DNA of 64,000 nt from Achromobacter sp. Root83 (GCF_001428845.1 NZ_LMIU01000024.1:250542-314541); one strand, 5' to 3'; positions 46,396 to 57,968 are shown, numbered from the stretch's first letter. The notes: a model not told the origin generated them from the sequence alone. Numbers and translations are program-made.

Positions 46396-47363
46396 GGGCG
46401 CCCGTGCTGCCGGCCGAACTGGAATCGGCCGTGGACTGGATGGTGCTGCTGTCTTCGGGCAGCGTCGCCGTGGCGGACCGGGTCCGTTTTGAAAGCTGGC
46501 GCCAGTCCGATCCGCGCCATGCCGCCGCCTGGGAGACCGTGAACGCCGCCGTCACGGGATCTTTCGACGCCCTGGGCCAAGGCGGACAACGGCGCGCCGC
46601 GGGGGCGGTGCTGCAGGCGCCGCCGGCCCGGCGCCGCGCGTTGCGCAACATGCTGATGCTGGCGCTCACCGCCAGCGGCCTGGCGGCCCTTGCCGACCGC
46701 CAGACGCCGTTGCGCACGCTGACGGCCGACCTGCGCACGGGCACCGCCGAGCGCCGCATCTATACCTTGCCGGACGGCAGCGAATTGACACTGAATGCGC
46801 GATCCGCCGTGGATCTGGACTTCAGTGCCGGGGCGCGCCGGGTTCGCCTGCGCAGCGGCGGCGTGTACGCGCGCGTGGCGCCCGACGCCAGCCGGCCCTT
46901 CATGGTCGTGAGCGCCGACGGCGAGGTGCAGGCGCTTGGCACGGTCTTCAGCGTGGCCCGAGAGGGCGCCTCCAGCGTGGCCAGCGTGATCGAGCACAGC
47001 GTCGAGGTGCGCGCGGGCGGGCAGCGCAGGATCTTGCGGGCGGGCGAGGGCGTACGCTTTGGGCCGGACGGACTCGGCCAGCCGGATGCGCTGCTGGCGG
47101 ATGCCGCCGCCTGGCAAAGCGGGATGCTGGTCGTCCATGACGAACCCCTGGGCGCCGTGGTGGACGCGTTGCGGCCCTATCGGCGCGGGTTCATCAGGAT
47201 CACCCCTGCCGCCGCCCGGCTGCGCGTGCTGGGCGCGTTTCCGCTGGACGACACGGACCGGACGCTGGAATCGCTGCGCCAGACGCTGCCCATCGAGGTC
47301 AGTGCGCCAGGCGGCTGGATGGTCAACATCGACCTGCGCGCGGACGCCACCGAAAAAAGATGA
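46392..47363 (+). CDS. FecR-family anti-sigma/transmembrane sensor
   Basis: A 323-residue protein. The cytoplasmic N-terminus carries the conserved DUF4880 tryptophans (W16, W36, W47). A membrane segment at about residues 85-101 (RNMLMLALTASGLAAL) is followed by a periplasmic FecR domain (RRIYTLPDGSELTLNARSAV) and an STN-like C-terminus. It relays ligand occupancy of the TonB receptor to the FecI-type sigma factor. ATG 46392 overlaps the sigma stop, and the earlier in-frame ATG at 46368 lies inside the sigma gene. Confidence 0.92.
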   Translation: MRAPVLPAELESAVDWMVLLSSGSVAVADRVRFESWRQSDPRHAAAWETVNAAVTGSFDALGQGGQRRAAGAVLQAPPARRRALRNMLMLALTASGLAALADRQTPLRTLTADLRTGTAERRIYTLPDGSELTLNARSAVDLDFSAGARRVRLRSGGVYARVAPDASRPFMVVSADGEVQALGTVFSVAREGASSVASVIEHSVEVRAGGQRRILRAGEGVRFGPDGLGQPDALLADAAAWQSGMLVVHDEPLGAVVDALRPYRRGFIRITPAAARLRVLGAFPLDDTDRTLESLRQTLPIEVSAPGGWMVNIDLRADATEKR

Positions 47364-47425
47364 TCACTTTTTCCGGCCTCGCTGGACATACCTCCTGAAA
47401 CGCCAAACTGTTTGCAGGAGATTCC

Positions 47426-49831
47426 ATGTTCCATCGTTATCCGGCCGCGCCGCTGGCGGCCGCGCTGATCGTCGCCCTGACCGCGCCCGCGGTCCAGGCC
47501 CAAAGCGAGACCCAGACCCCGGCCCCGGCCCCGGCTTCGGCACCGACTGCCACCCGCTACGATCTACCGTCCGCGGCGCTGGGCGACACCTTGACCCGCA
47601 TCGCCCGCCAGAGCGGGCGCCCGGTGTCGGTGGATCCCGCGCTGGTTGCGGGACGCACGGCGCCGGCCGTGTCGGGCGCCTACACCGCCGAGGAGGCCGT
47701 GCGCCAGGCGCTGGCGGGCAGCGGGCTGGAGCTGGCGGTGACGGCCAACGGCACCCTGAGCGCGCGGCGCGTAACCGGGAACACGACGATGCTGGAGCCC
47801 GTGCGCGTGACCGGTGCGATCGAATCGCCCACCGGCCATGTCGAGGGCTATGTCGCGCAGCGCGCGATGTCGGGCATGAAGACCGACACGGCCCTGATCG
47901 AGACGCCGCAATCGGTGTCGGTCGTCACCAGCGACCAGATGCGCGCGGTGAAGGCCGCGTCGCTGGCCGACGCACTGGGCTATACCCCCGGTGTTTCCTC
48001 GCAGTCGCCGGCGTTCAGCCGGATGGTCGACGACCTGATGCTGCGCGGATTCAACGTGGCCGCCGGCAACTCCGGGCAGTTGCGCGACGGCCTGAAGTTG
48101 CAATCCAGTGTCTACGATGGCGGGCAGGAACCGTACGGCCTGGAGCGGGTGGAAGTGCTGCGCGGCGCATCGTCCGTGCTGTATGGACAACTGAGCCCCG
48201 GCGGCGTGGTGAACACCGTGAGCAAACGGCCCACCGCCGACACGCTGCGCGAGTTGAACCTGGAAGCAGGCAGCTACAACCGCCGGCAGGTGTCGGGCGA
48301 CTTCGCCGGCGCGCTGACGGAGGACGGCGCGTGGACCTACCGGTTGACGGGCCTGGCCCGCAATGCCGACAACTGGGTGGACCACGTGCCGGACGACCGG
48401 ACCTATCTGGCGCCGGCGTTGACGTGGCAGCCGTCGGCGGCCACATCGCTGACGCTGCTGGCAACGTACCAGCGCATCCGCACCAAGTTCGCCGCGCCCA
48501 TGCCCGCCGCCAATACGTTGAATGGCCAGATTCCGCGCGACCTGTTCATCGGTGAGCCGGATTTCGACCGCTACGACACCGACACCTACACCGTGGGCTA
48601 TGCCTTCGAACACGCCTTCAATGACCGCGTGAAACTGCGCCAGAGCGCCCGCTATTTCACGGCCGACGGCACCTGGGACTACCTGTCGTTCGGCGCCCTG
48701 CAGCCCAATGGCCGCACGCTGCGCCGCGGCGTCGTCAGCCGCAGCGAGCATTCCTATGGCGTGGCGACCGACACCTCGCTGGAGCTGAAGCTTGACGGCG
48801 GCCCCTTGCAGCACACCGTGCTGGCGGGCCTTGACTACTACCGCAGCGGCTACGATTCCCACCGCCATTCCGGCACGGTGGCTCCGCTGGCCGACATCTA
48901 CAACCCGGTCTACGGCGCCGTGCCGGTCCTGAACACCGCGGCCGACTACGGCATCAACACGCGGGCCAGCGCGCTGGGACTCTACGTGCAGGACCAGATC
49001 AAGATCCAGGACAAGTGGGTGGTGGTGCTGGGCGGACGCCAGGATTGGGCCGATACCGACCAGAAGAACTACGCCAACGGCGCCACCACCCGGCTGCGCG
49101 ATACGGCCACGACCGGCCGCGTGGGGCTGCTCTACCTGGCCGACAACGGCCTGGCGCCTTACGTCAGCGCCAGCCAGTCATTCGCGCCCACCGTCGGCGT
49201 GGACCGCGCCGGCAATGCCTTCAAACCCACCAAGGGCACCCAGTACGAACTGGGCCTGCGCTACGAACCGCCCGGCGGCAACATGCTGTACAGCGCGGCG
49301 GTCTACGACCTGTCGCAGACCAATGCGCTGACGAGCGACCCCGCCGACGCCACGTATTCGGTGCAGACGGGCAAGGCGCGCTCACGCGGCCTGGAACTGG
49401 AGGCCAAGGCCCGCCTGGGCGCGCTGAACCTGACCGCCAGCTACGCGTACACCGATGCGCGCACCACGCGCAGCAACACGCCGGCCCTGGTGGACCAGCG
49501 CATCGCGCTGGTGCCCCTGCACAGCGCGTCGGTGTGGGCGGACTACAACCTGACGGCGGCGGGCGTGAGCGGCCTGACCGTGGGTGCGGGGGTGCGCTAT
49601 GCCAGTTCGACCAATCTGCCGGGCTACCCCGCCAACGTACCGGGCCAGTTCCTCGTGGACGCCATGGCCGCCTATGACTTCGGCGCGCTGGACCCGTCCA
49701 TGGCCGGACTGTCGCTGACGCTGAACGCGCGCAACCTGTTCAATCGCGGCTACCTGGCTTGCGCCGGCAGCACTGGCTGCCGTTACGGCGATCCGCGCAC
49801 CTTGTACGCGACGCTGAGCTATCGCTGGTAG
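47426..49831 (+). CDS. TonB-dependent siderophore receptor with N-terminal signalling domain
   Basis: An 801-residue outer-membrane receptor. It has a signal peptide (cleavage near VQA-Q, residue 25), an STN signalling domain (about 45-115, RYDLPSAALGDTLTRIARQ), a TonB-box-like LEPVRVTG, a plug with TPQSVSVVTSDQM and VLRGASSVLYGQLSPGGVVN, and a barrel ending YATLSYRW. The STN domain marks it as the signal input for the FecR/FecI pair upstream. It is a FpvA/FoxA/ferrioxamine-type receptor in overall form. The siderophore is unknown. CAGGAGA lies upstream of the ATG. Confidence 0.94.
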   Translation: MFHRYPAAPLAAALIVALTAPAVQAQSETQTPAPAPASAPTATRYDLPSAALGDTLTRIARQSGRPVSVDPALVAGRTAPAVSGAYTAEEAVRQALAGSGLELAVTANGTLSARRVTGNTTMLEPVRVTGAIESPTGHVEGYVAQRAMSGMKTDTALIETPQSVSVVTSDQMRAVKAASLADALGYTPGVSSQSPAFSRMVDDLMLRGFNVAAGNSGQLRDGLKLQSSVYDGGQEPYGLERVEVLRGASSVLYGQLSPGGVVNTVSKRPTADTLRELNLEAGSYNRRQVSGDFAGALTEDGAWTYRLTGLARNADNWVDHVPDDRTYLAPALTWQPSAATSLTLLATYQRIRTKFAAPMPAANTLNGQIPRDLFIGEPDFDRYDTDTYTVGYAFEHAFNDRVKLRQSARYFTADGTWDYLSFGALQPNGRTLRRGVVSRSEHSYGVATDTSLELKLDGGPLQHTVLAGLDYYRSGYDSHRHSGTVAPLADIYNPVYGAVPVLNTAADYGINTRASALGLYVQDQIKIQDKWVVVLGGRQDWADTDQKNYANGATTRLRDTATTGRVGLLYLADNGLAPYVSASQSFAPTVGVDRAGNAFKPTKGTQYELGLRYEPPGGNMLYSAAVYDLSQTNALTSDPADATYSVQTGKARSRGLELEAKARLGALNLTASYAYTDARTTRSNTPALVDQRIALVPLHSASVWADYNLTAAGVSGLTVGAGVRYASSTNLPGYPANVPGQFLVDAMAAYDFGALDPSMAGLSLTLNARNLFNRGYLACAGSTGCRYGDPRTLYATLSYRW

Positions 49832-49880
49832 AACGCGGCGGCCCGGCCTGCGCAACGCAGGAAAACCCGTAGTGCAACAC

Positions 49881-49902
49881 GGGCCCGCAAGTCTGCGGGC
49901 CC
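49881..49902 (+). terminator. Candidate hairpin terminator after the receptor gene
   Basis: GGGCCCGCA and TGCGGGCCC form a 9-bp stem with the tetraloop AGTC. It is followed by CGCTCATT, not a strong T tract. It lies 50 bp after the receptor stop. Confidence 0.55.
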
Positions 49903-50035
49903 CGCTCATTCGCCCTGTCCCCTGTGCTAATCTCGTCAACGGCCCACGCACAGATATCCCCGTGCGAAGGCCGACGACGGCAGCGCCCGAGGTCACACGC
50001 CTTTGGCAACGCCCTGGTAGGAAGAAAACGCATGA

Positions 50036-51292
<1,257 letters not shown>

Positions 51293-51294
51293 CG

Positions 51295-52338
51295 ATGGCA
51301 ATCGATAACAACGCTGGTCCGGCCTCGGCGCCGATGACCATGATTCAGGCTTTGCGCTCGGCCATGGATGTAATGCTGGAGCGCGACAACAACGTGGTGG
51401 TGTTCGGACAGGACGTCGGCTACTTCGGCGGCGTCTTCCGCTGCACCGAAGGCCTGCAGGCCAAGTTCGGCAGTTCACGCGTGTTCGACACGCCGATCTC
51501 CGAGGGCGGCATCGTCGGCGTGGCGGTGGGCATGGGCGCCTACGGGTTGCGGCCCGTGTGCGAGATCCAGTTCGCCGACTATTTCTATCCCGCCTCCGAC
51601 CAGATCGTGTCCGAGGCGGCGCGCCTGCGCTACCGGTCCGTGGGCGAATTCATCGCGCCCATGACAATCCGCATGCCTTGCGGCGGCGGCATCTACGGCG
51701 GGCAGACGCACAGCCAGAGCCCCGAGGCGATGTTCACGCAGGTCTGCGGGCTGCGCACGGTGATGCCGTCCAACCCCTACGACGCCAAGGGGCTGCTGAT
51801 CGCCGCCATCGAAAACGACGATCCGGTGATCTTCCTGGAACCCAAGCGGCTCTACAACGGCCCGTTCGACGGCCATCACGACCGTCCGGTGACGCCCTGG
51901 ACCGGGCGCCCCGGCAGCATCGTGCCCACCGGCTATTACACGGTGCCGCTGGAATCGGCCGCCATCGTGCGGCCGGGTTCCGAACTGACGGTGCTGACCT
52001 ACGGCACCACGGTGCATGTGTCGCTGACCGCGGCCGAAGAGGCCGGCATCGACGCCGAGATCATCGACCTGCGCAGCCTGTGGCCGCTGGATCTGGATGC
52101 CATCGTCAATTCGGTGAAGAAGACCGGACGCTGCGTGGTGGTCCACGAGGCCACGCGCACCTGCGGCTTCGGCGCCGAACTGATTTCGCTGGTGCAGGAA
52201 CACTGCTTCCATCATCTGGAGGCGCCCGTGGAGCGCGTGACCGGTTGGGATACTCCCTATCCGCACGCGCAGGAATGGGCGTACTTCCCTGGCCCGCGCA
52301 GGGTCGGCGAAGCCTTCAAACGCGCGATGGAGGTGTGA
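51295..52338 (+). CDS. bkdA2: Branched-chain 2-oxoacid dehydrogenase E1 beta subunit
   Basis: A 347-residue transketolase-like subunit. Features are MIQALRSAMDVMLERDNNVVVFGQDVGYFGGVFR, TPISEGGIVGVAVGMGAYGLRPVCEIQFADYF-like segments and the C-terminal DLRSLWPLDLDAIV. It forms the alpha2beta2 E1 with the upstream gene, two bases away. Confidence 0.95.
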   Translation: MAIDNNAGPASAPMTMIQALRSAMDVMLERDNNVVVFGQDVGYFGGVFRCTEGLQAKFGSSRVFDTPISEGGIVGVAVGMGAYGLRPVCEIQFADYFYPASDQIVSEAARLRYRSVGEFIAPMTIRMPCGGGIYGGQTHSQSPEAMFTQVCGLRTVMPSNPYDAKGLLIAAIENDDPVIFLEPKRLYNGPFDGHHDRPVTPWTGRPGSIVPTGYYTVPLESAAIVRPGSELTVLTYGTTVHVSLTAAEEAGIDAEIIDLRSLWPLDLDAIVNSVKKTGRCVVVHEATRTCGFGAELISLVQEHCFHHLEAPVERVTGWDTPYPHAQEWAYFPGPRRVGEAFKRAMEV

Positions 52339-52339
52339 G

Positions 52340-53752
52340 ATGGGGATTCATATCATCAAGATGCCCGACATCGGTGAAGGCATTGCGGAAGTTGAACTGG
52401 TGGGCTGGCACGTTAAGGTGGGCGATACCGTCGCCGAGGATCAGCCGCTGGCCGATGTGATGACGGACAAGGCCACGGTCGAGATCCCGTCGCCGGTGGT
52501 CGGCAAGGTGATCTCGTTGGGCGGGGACGTCGGCCAGGTGATGGCCGTGGGCGGCGAACTGATCCGCCTGGAAGTCGAGGGCGAGGGCAATGTGAAGGCG
52601 GGGGCGGCTGCACCGGCAGCCGGAGCATTGGCCGCTGGGACTTCGGCCGCGGGAGCATCGGCCGTCGCGGGGTCGCCCGCCGCGGGATCGCCCGCCGCGC
52701 AGAAGCCCGGGGCTGCCGGGGTTTCCGCGTCCGCGTCCGTCAAATCCGAGAAGGACGCGGCCGCGGGCCGGATCGCGGCTTCCGTGCCGCCGGGCGGCGC
52801 GGGGGCGCAAGCCCACGCCAAATCCCCGGCGGCGCGTGCGGCCGGCGGCGCGCCTGCCGTGGCGCGCCAGCCCGGCGAGAAGCCGCTGGCGTCGCCCGCC
52901 GTGCGCAAGCGCGCCTGGGACCTGGGGGTTGAATTGCGTTACGTGCAGGGCAGCGGTCCGGCCGGACGCGTCATGCACGAAGACCTGGACGCTTATCTGC
53001 AATCGCAAGGCTCGGGCGTGGCCGCGCGCGCGGGCGCTGCCTACGCCGAACGCAACGATGAGGACGCCGTGCCCGTCATCGGCCTGCGCAGAAAGATCGC
53101 GCAGAAAATGGCGGAATCCAAGCGCCGCATTCCGCACTTCAGCTACGTCGAGGAAATCGACGTGACCGAACTCGAAGACCTGCGCGTCCAGCTCAACGCC
53201 AGGTGGGGCGAGTCGCGCGGCAAGCTGACGCTGCTGCCGCTGCTGGCGCGCGCCATGGTGGTGGCGCTGCGCGACTTTCCGCAGATCAATGCGCGCTATG
53301 ACGACGAGGCTGGCGTGGTGACACGCTATGGCGCCGTGCACATCGGCATCGCCACGCAAAGCGACGGCGGCCTGATGGTACCGGTGTTGCGTCATGCCGA
53401 GGCACGCGACCTCTGGTCCATCGCGGCCGAGATCGGGCGGCTGGCGCAGGCGGTGCGCGCGGGCAGCGCGGGGCGCGACGAGCTGTCCGGCTCCACCATC
53501 ACCATCACCAGCCTGGGCCCGCTGGGCGGCGTCGTGACCACACCGGTGATCAATCATCCCGAGGTCGGCATCGTGGGCGTGAACCGCATCGTCGAGCGGC
53601 CCGCCATCCGCAATGGCGCCGTGGTGGCGCGCAAACTGATGAACCTGTCGTCGTCCTTCGACCACCGCGTGGTGGACGGCATGGACGCTGCGCGCTTCAT
53701 CCAGGCGGTGCGCGCCCTGCTGGAACAACCCGCGCTGCTTTTCGTGGAGTAA
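52340..53752 (+). CDS. bkdB: Branched-chain 2-oxoacid dehydrogenase E2 (lipoamide acyltransferase)
   Basis: A 470-residue E2 with a lipoyl domain (lipoylated K44 in MTDKATVE), an alanine/glycine/serine/proline-rich linker (about 80-180), an E3-binding domain ([20 protein letters not shown]), and a catalytic acyltransferase domain with H442 and D446 in FDHRVVDG. The linker is longer than in the ~420-residue Pseudomonas protein and accounts for the extra length. It transfers the branched acyl group to CoA. Confidence 0.95.
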   Translation: MGIHIIKMPDIGEGIAEVELVGWHVKVGDTVAEDQPLADVMTDKATVEIPSPVVGKVISLGGDVGQVMAVGGELIRLEVEGEGNVKAGAAAPAAGALAAGTSAAGASAVAGSPAAGSPAAQKPGAAGVSASASVKSEKDAAAGRIAASVPPGGAGAQAHAKSPAARAAGGAPAVARQPGEKPLASPAVRKRAWDLGVELRYVQGSGPAGRVMHEDLDAYLQSQGSGVAARAGAAYAERNDEDAVPVIGLRRKIAQKMAESKRRIPHFSYVEEIDVTELEDLRVQLNARWGESRGKLTLLPLLARAMVVALRDFPQINARYDDEAGVVTRYGAVHIGIATQSDGGLMVPVLRHAEARDLWSIAAEIGRLAQAVRAGSAGRDELSGSTITITSLGPLGGVVTTPVINHPEVGIVGVNRIVERPAIRNGAVVARKLMNLSSSFDHRVVDGMDAARFIQAVRALLEQPALLFVE

Positions 53753-53754
53753 GC

Positions 53755-55158
53755 ATGAGCCAGATCACAAAGACTACGACCTTGCTGGTGATCGGCGGCG
53801 GCCCCGGCGGCTACGTGGCCGCCATCCGCGCTGGGCAACTGGGCGTGCCGGCCATCCTGGTCGAAGGCGCCCAACTGGGCGGCACCTGCCTGAACATCGG
53901 CTGCATTCCGTCCAAGGCCCTGATCCACGCGGCCGAGGAGTTCGACAAGGCGCGGCACTACGCGGACAAGTCCGCGCTGGGCATTGCCGTGGACGCGCCC
54001 CGCATCGATATCGCCCAAACCGTGGCCTGGAAGGACGGCATCGTCGGCAAGCTGACGGGCGGCGTGGGCGCGCTGCTCAAGAAGAACGGCGTGGAGGTGG
54101 TGCAGGGCTGGGCCACGCTGCTGGACGGCAAGACCGTCGAAGTGGAAACCACCGACGCGGGCCGGGTCCGCATCCAGTGCGAGCACCTGCTGCTGGCGGC
54201 CGGCTCCGAGCCCACGCCGCTTGTGTCCATGCCCTTTGGCGGGATGGTGGTGTCGTCCACCGAAGCGCTGTCGCCCGCCAGCATCCCGAAGCAGCTCGTG
54301 GTGGTCGGCGGCGGGTACATCGGCCTGGAGCTGGGCACCGTGTACCGCAAGCTGGGCGCGGAAGTGGCCGTGGTGGAAGCGCAGGACCGCATTCTGCCCA
54401 CCTACGACGCCGAACTCACCAAGCCCGTGGCCGCCGCCCTGGCCAGAATGGGCGTGGCGCTGCACCTGGGCCGCAAGGTGCTGGGCCTGAACGGCGCGGG
54501 CGATGCCGTACGGGTGCAGGATGCCAGCGGCGCCGAGACCCTGCTGCCGGCCGACCGCGTGCTGATCTCTGTGGGGCGCCGTCCGCGCACGCAGGGCTGG
54601 GGGCTGGAAAGCCTGCAGCTCGATCGCCAGGGCAACGCGCTGCGCATCGACGACCAGTGCCGCACGTCCATGCGCGATGTCTGGGCCATCGGCGACATCG
54701 CCGGGGAACCCATGCTGGCGCATCGCGCGATGGCGCAGGGCGAGATGGTGGCCGAACTGGTGGCGGGCAAGCGCCGCCATTTCCAGCCGGCCTCCATTCC
54801 CGCCGTGTGCTTCACCGACCCCGAGGTCGTGGTGGCGGGGCTGTCGCCCGTCGACGCCGAAAGCGCGGGACTGGATTGCCTGACGGCGTCCTTCCCCTTC
54901 GCCGCGAACGGCCGCGCCATGACGCTGGAATCCACCGACGGGTTCGTGCGCGTCGTGGCCCGCCGCGACAACCATCTGATCGTCGGCTGGCAGGCGGTGG
55001 GGCGGGGCGTCTCGGAGCTGTCCACGGCGTTCGGCCAGTCGCTGGAGATGGGCGCCACGCTGGAAGACGTGGCCGGCACCATCCACGCGCATCCCACCTT
55101 GGGCGAGGCCGTGCAGGAAGCGGCGCTCAAGGCGCTGGGGCACGCGCTGCATATCTGA
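53755..55158 (+). CDS. lpdV: Dihydrolipoyl dehydrogenase (E3) of the branched-chain complex
   Basis: A 467-residue flavoprotein with [17 protein letters not shown] for FAD, the redox-active cysteines C45 and C50 ([13 protein letters not shown]), an NAD-binding [15 protein letters not shown], and a catalytic [13 protein letters not shown] near the C-terminus. It re-oxidises the dihydrolipoyl arm with NAD+. It is the last gene of the bkd operon, two bases after bkdB. Confidence 0.95.
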   Translation: MSQITKTTTLLVIGGGPGGYVAAIRAGQLGVPAILVEGAQLGGTCLNIGCIPSKALIHAAEEFDKARHYADKSALGIAVDAPRIDIAQTVAWKDGIVGKLTGGVGALLKKNGVEVVQGWATLLDGKTVEVETTDAGRVRIQCEHLLLAAGSEPTPLVSMPFGGMVVSSTEALSPASIPKQLVVVGGGYIGLELGTVYRKLGAEVAVVEAQDRILPTYDAELTKPVAAALARMGVALHLGRKVLGLNGAGDAVRVQDASGAETLLPADRVLISVGRRPRTQGWGLESLQLDRQGNALRIDDQCRTSMRDVWAIGDIAGEPMLAHRAMAQGEMVAELVAGKRRHFQPASIPAVCFTDPEVVVAGLSPVDAESAGLDCLTASFPFAANGRAMTLESTDGFVRVVARRDNHLIVGWQAVGRGVSELSTAFGQSLEMGATLEDVAGTIHAHPTLGEAVQEAALKALGHALHI

Positions 55159-55187
55159 TCCGGCCGGGATCGCTTCCAGCCGCTAGA

Positions 55188-55220
55188 GCGCCGCGCCTCC
55201 GGTTCGCCGGGGCGCGGCGC
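55188..55220. terminator. Long hairpin with UUCG tetraloop between convergent genes
   Basis: GCGCCGCGCC pairs with GGCGCGGCGC (10 bp), then a one-base bulge and a CCGG/CCGG inner stem close on TTCG. It lies between the convergent bkd operon and MaoC gene. It has no T tract but is very stable, and may protect or end the bkd transcript. Confidence 0.6.
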
Positions 55221-55228
55221 GATGTCGT

Positions 55229-55690
55229 TCAGGCAGGGCGTTTGCGCAACAGGTACTTTTGCTCGCCGTCCATCACCAGCACGTCTTGCTGGTTGCGCAC
55301 TTCGCTGCCCATGACGAGGACGCCCGTGCTGCGCCCAGGTGTCAGCGCCGTCACGCGCAGCGACGCATACAAGGTATCGCCCACATAAACCGGCTTCAGA
55401 AACCGGCTGCTCTGCTCCAGGAAGGCCTTGAGCGAATCTTCCACCATGTGCGGGAACAGGCCGGCGCCGGCCGCGGTCTGGATGGCGACCTGAAATCCGT
55501 GCGCCAGCATGTGCGGCATGCCATGGGCGCGGCAATATTCCACGTCGTAGTGCACCGGGTGGTTGTCGCCGCTGGCCAGTTGAAAGGCGGCGAACAACGC
55601 ATCGGTCATGGTGCGGGACGGCAGATTGAAAATCTCGCCAATCTGGAAGTCTTCGAAATAGCGCTGCGCGCACAGTTGATGCTTGATCAT
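55229..55690 (-). CDS. MaoC-family (R)-specific hydratase-like protein
   Basis: A 153-residue hot-dog-fold protein. The hydratase motif SGDNHPVHYDVEYCRAHGMP has the catalytic Asp/His pair, followed by MLAHGFQVAIQT. Relatives hydrate trans-2-enoyl-CoA or mesaconyl-type substrates. It lies 60 bp after a Bug gene on the same strand. With the CoA transferase at 57969 it suggests CoA-dependent breakdown of an imported acid. Confidence 0.88.
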   Translation of the reverse strand: MIKHQLCAQRYFEDFQIGEIFNLPSRTMTDALFAAFQLASGDNHPVHYDVEYCRAHGMPHMLAHGFQVAIQTAAGAGLFPHMVEDSLKAFLEQSSRFLKPVYVGDTLYASLRVTALTPGRSTGVLVMGSEVRNQQDVLVMDGEQKYLLRKRPA

Positions 55691-55750
55691 GCAAGGGTCC
55701 TGTTGTTGATGGGGTGGCGATGGGTCAAATCCGGTCCGCGTGGCCAGACT

Positions 55751-56740
55751 TCAGTTCGCGCTCATGTTGGTGGCCTTGGCGACTTTGCTCCACTTCGCCA
55801 GTTCACTGTCCAGGAAGCTGGCCAGCGCCGCGGGCGAGGGGGCCGTTTCCAGTACCAGCCCCATGTCATAGGCTCGGCGTTTCAGCCCGTCGTCCTGAAG
55901 CGCGGCCCGCAGGGATGACGTGAGCTTCTCGATCACCGGGGCAGGCGTGCCGGCCGGCGCGAACACGGCGTTCCAGGTGTAGGCCTCGTAGCCCGGAATG
56001 GCTTCGGCGATGGCGGGGGCGTCCGGGGTCTGCGGCAAGCGCTGCCCCATCGACGTCGCCAGCAAGCGGACCGTGCCGGCATGCACCTGGGCCAGGCCGG
56101 TGGGTGCGCTGTCGATCATGAAATCCAGATGCCCGCCGATCACGTCGGCCATCGCGGGAGCGCTGCCGCGATACGGCACGTGCATGGCTCGTGTCCCGGC
56201 CAGATAGTTGACCAGCTCGGCGGCCAGGTGCGGCGCGCTGCCGATGCCGGCCGAACCATAGTTGACCTTGCCCGGATGCGATTTCAGGTAGGCCAGGAAT
56301 TCCGGCAAGGTCTTTGCCGCAATGGACTTGTTGACGACGAGCACCAATGGCGCCTTGGCGGCCAGGCCTACGGGCGCGAAATCTTCGACGGTGCGATAGG
56401 GCAGGGTCGCGTGAATGCTGGGATTGACCGCATGCGCCACCGTGGTGAGCAGCAGCGTATAGCCGTCGGCCGGCGCCTTGGCGACCACTTCCGTACCCAC
56501 CATCGTGCCCGCGCCGGTACGGTTTTCCACGATGAACGTGGCGCCAGTCTGGCGGGCCCAGCTTTCGGCCAGCGCGCGCGCGAAGGTGTCCGTGGGACCG
56601 CCGGCCGCATACGGCACGACCAATTTCACCGGCCGTTCCGGGTAGGCTGGCTGGGCCCCGGCCAACGGCGCGGCGGCCAGCAGGCCCAGCGCGGCGGTCA
56701 GCTTGCGGGCCAGCGCGGCCCAGGAAAATCGTGGGTTCAT
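55751..56740 (-). CDS. Tripartite tricarboxylate-type (Bug) periplasmic binding protein
   Basis: A 329-residue protein with a signal peptide (RKLTAALGLLAAAPLAGAQPA). The Bug motifs are VKLVVPYAAGGPTDTFAR, FIVENRTGAGTMVG and DGYTLLLTT. It is divergent from a LysR gene and upstream of the MaoC gene, so LysR-controlled capture of the substrate is likely. No TctAB permease is present. Confidence 0.92.
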   Translation of the reverse strand: MNPRFSWAALARKLTAALGLLAAAPLAGAQPAYPERPVKLVVPYAAGGPTDTFARALAESWARQTGATFIVENRTGAGTMVGTEVVAKAPADGYTLLLTTVAHAVNPSIHATLPYRTVEDFAPVGLAAKAPLVLVVNKSIAAKTLPEFLAYLKSHPGKVNYGSAGIGSAPHLAAELVNYLAGTRAMHVPYRGSAPAMADVIGGHLDFMIDSAPTGLAQVHAGTVRLLATSMGQRLPQTPDAPAIAEAIPGYEAYTWNAVFAPAGTPAPVIEKLTSSLRAALQDDGLKRRAYDMGLVLETAPSPAALASFLDSELAKWSKVAKATNMSAN

Positions 56741-56885
56741 GTGTTGTCTCCGTTCCTTGTTTTTTCCCGCCGGATGCCGTCAGGCTGTGTCGGCGCGTTG
56801 CGGGCGGCTTGGGGTTTGTTCCCTGGCATCGGCAAAATATAAAGACGATGATCCGGGGCGAACAGTCGAATGTTTCTTGCCCGAC

Positions 56886-56900
56886 TTAGAACCTTTCTAA
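56886..56900. promoter_or_regulatory. LysR-type binding dyad
   Basis: TTAGAA-CCT-TTCTAA is a perfect dyad containing the classical T-N11-A LysR motif. It lies 37 bp upstream of the LysR start in the divergent gap with the Bug gene. Confidence 0.65.
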
Positions 56901-56937
56901 CAATGGCTTGCCCTGGCCGTATGGCGGGGTCTGCGAG

Positions 56938-57849
56938 GTGATTGCATTGCGCTACGAATTGACCGACCTGCGTGTTTTCATGGCCATCGCCGAGGCCAAG
57001 AGTCTGACGGGCGGCGCGTCCGACCTGCATCTGACCGCGCCATCCGCCAGCTACCGCCTGAAGAATCTGGAGCAGGCGATGGGCGTTCCGCTGTTCGTGC
57101 GCACGCAGAAGGGCATGTCGCTGACACCGGCGGGCATGACCGTGCTGCGCTACGCCCAGACCATTCTTGGCAATGTCGAGCGCCTGCAGGGCGAGATGCG
57201 GCGCCATACCGACGGCATCGAGGGGCACATCCGCGTTTTCGCCAACAGCAGCACCATGAGCAGCCTGCCGGCCGCGTTGAGCCGGTTTCTGGCGGCCTAT
57301 CCCAACGTCAACGTCGATCTTGAGGAACGCCTCAGCGCCGAAACGGTCAAGGCGGTGCTGGACGGGCATGCGGACGTGGGATTGGTGGCAGGGGCCATCG
57401 AGATGCGCGGACTGGAGTTCATCACCTATGGCAAGGACGAACTGTTGTTCATCATTCCGCCGCGCCACCCGCTGGGCCTGCATCGGCGCGTATCGCTGGA
57501 GGCCGCGCTGGCGCACGATGTCGTGGCGATCGGCCGCAAGAGCAGCAATTTTCTGTATCTGCAGCAGATGGCCGAGCAACTGGGTATCAAGCCGCGCGTT
57601 CGCGTGCATGCACCCAATTTCGACGCGGTATTGCGTTGCGTCCAGGAGGGCGCGGGCATATCCCTGGTGCCGCGCTCGGTGGCCGCTGTCGCCCTTGCCC
57701 AGGGCAAGGTCGAGTGCGTGGAAATCGAGGAAGCCTGGGCGGTGCGTGAGCAGCGCGTGGTGATGCGCGGCATGGAAGCGCTGCCGGTGTATGCGCGCGA
57801 CTTCGTCGGCTACGTTACGCAGCTGACGCCGGTGGAACACAGCGATTAG
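56938..57849 (+). CDS. LysR-family transcriptional regulator
   Basis: A 303-residue protein with an HTH near the start (LTDLRVFMAIAEAKSLTGGA, APSASYRLKNLEQAMGVPLF) and an effector domain containing NSSTMSSLPAALSRFLAAYPNV. No ATG lies in frame ahead of the HTH. GTG 56938, with a G-rich stretch upstream, gives the usual short lead-in, and the TTG at 56908 is less likely. It probably controls the divergent Bug-MaoC unit and perhaps the downstream CoA transferase. Confidence 0.9.
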   Translation: MIALRYELTDLRVFMAIAEAKSLTGGASDLHLTAPSASYRLKNLEQAMGVPLFVRTQKGMSLTPAGMTVLRYAQTILGNVERLQGEMRRHTDGIEGHIRVFANSSTMSSLPAALSRFLAAYPNVNVDLEERLSAETVKAVLDGHADVGLVAGAIEMRGLEFITYGKDELLFIIPPRHPLGLHRRVSLEAALAHDVVAIGRKSSNFLYLQQMAEQLGIKPRVRVHAPNFDAVLRCVQEGAGISLVPRSVAAVALAQGKVECVEIEEAWAVREQRVVMRGMEALPVYARDFVGYVTQLTPVEHSD

Positions 57850-57968
57850 AGAATCTTGAAGCGCGATTAAAAATTATCGACTGGCCGTGCCGGGCTGGCA
57901 TTCCTATAATTTTTTTCCATGGCCGGCCGCCTGATTGGCCCGCCGCCACCTCCGACTGACAGGACGAT

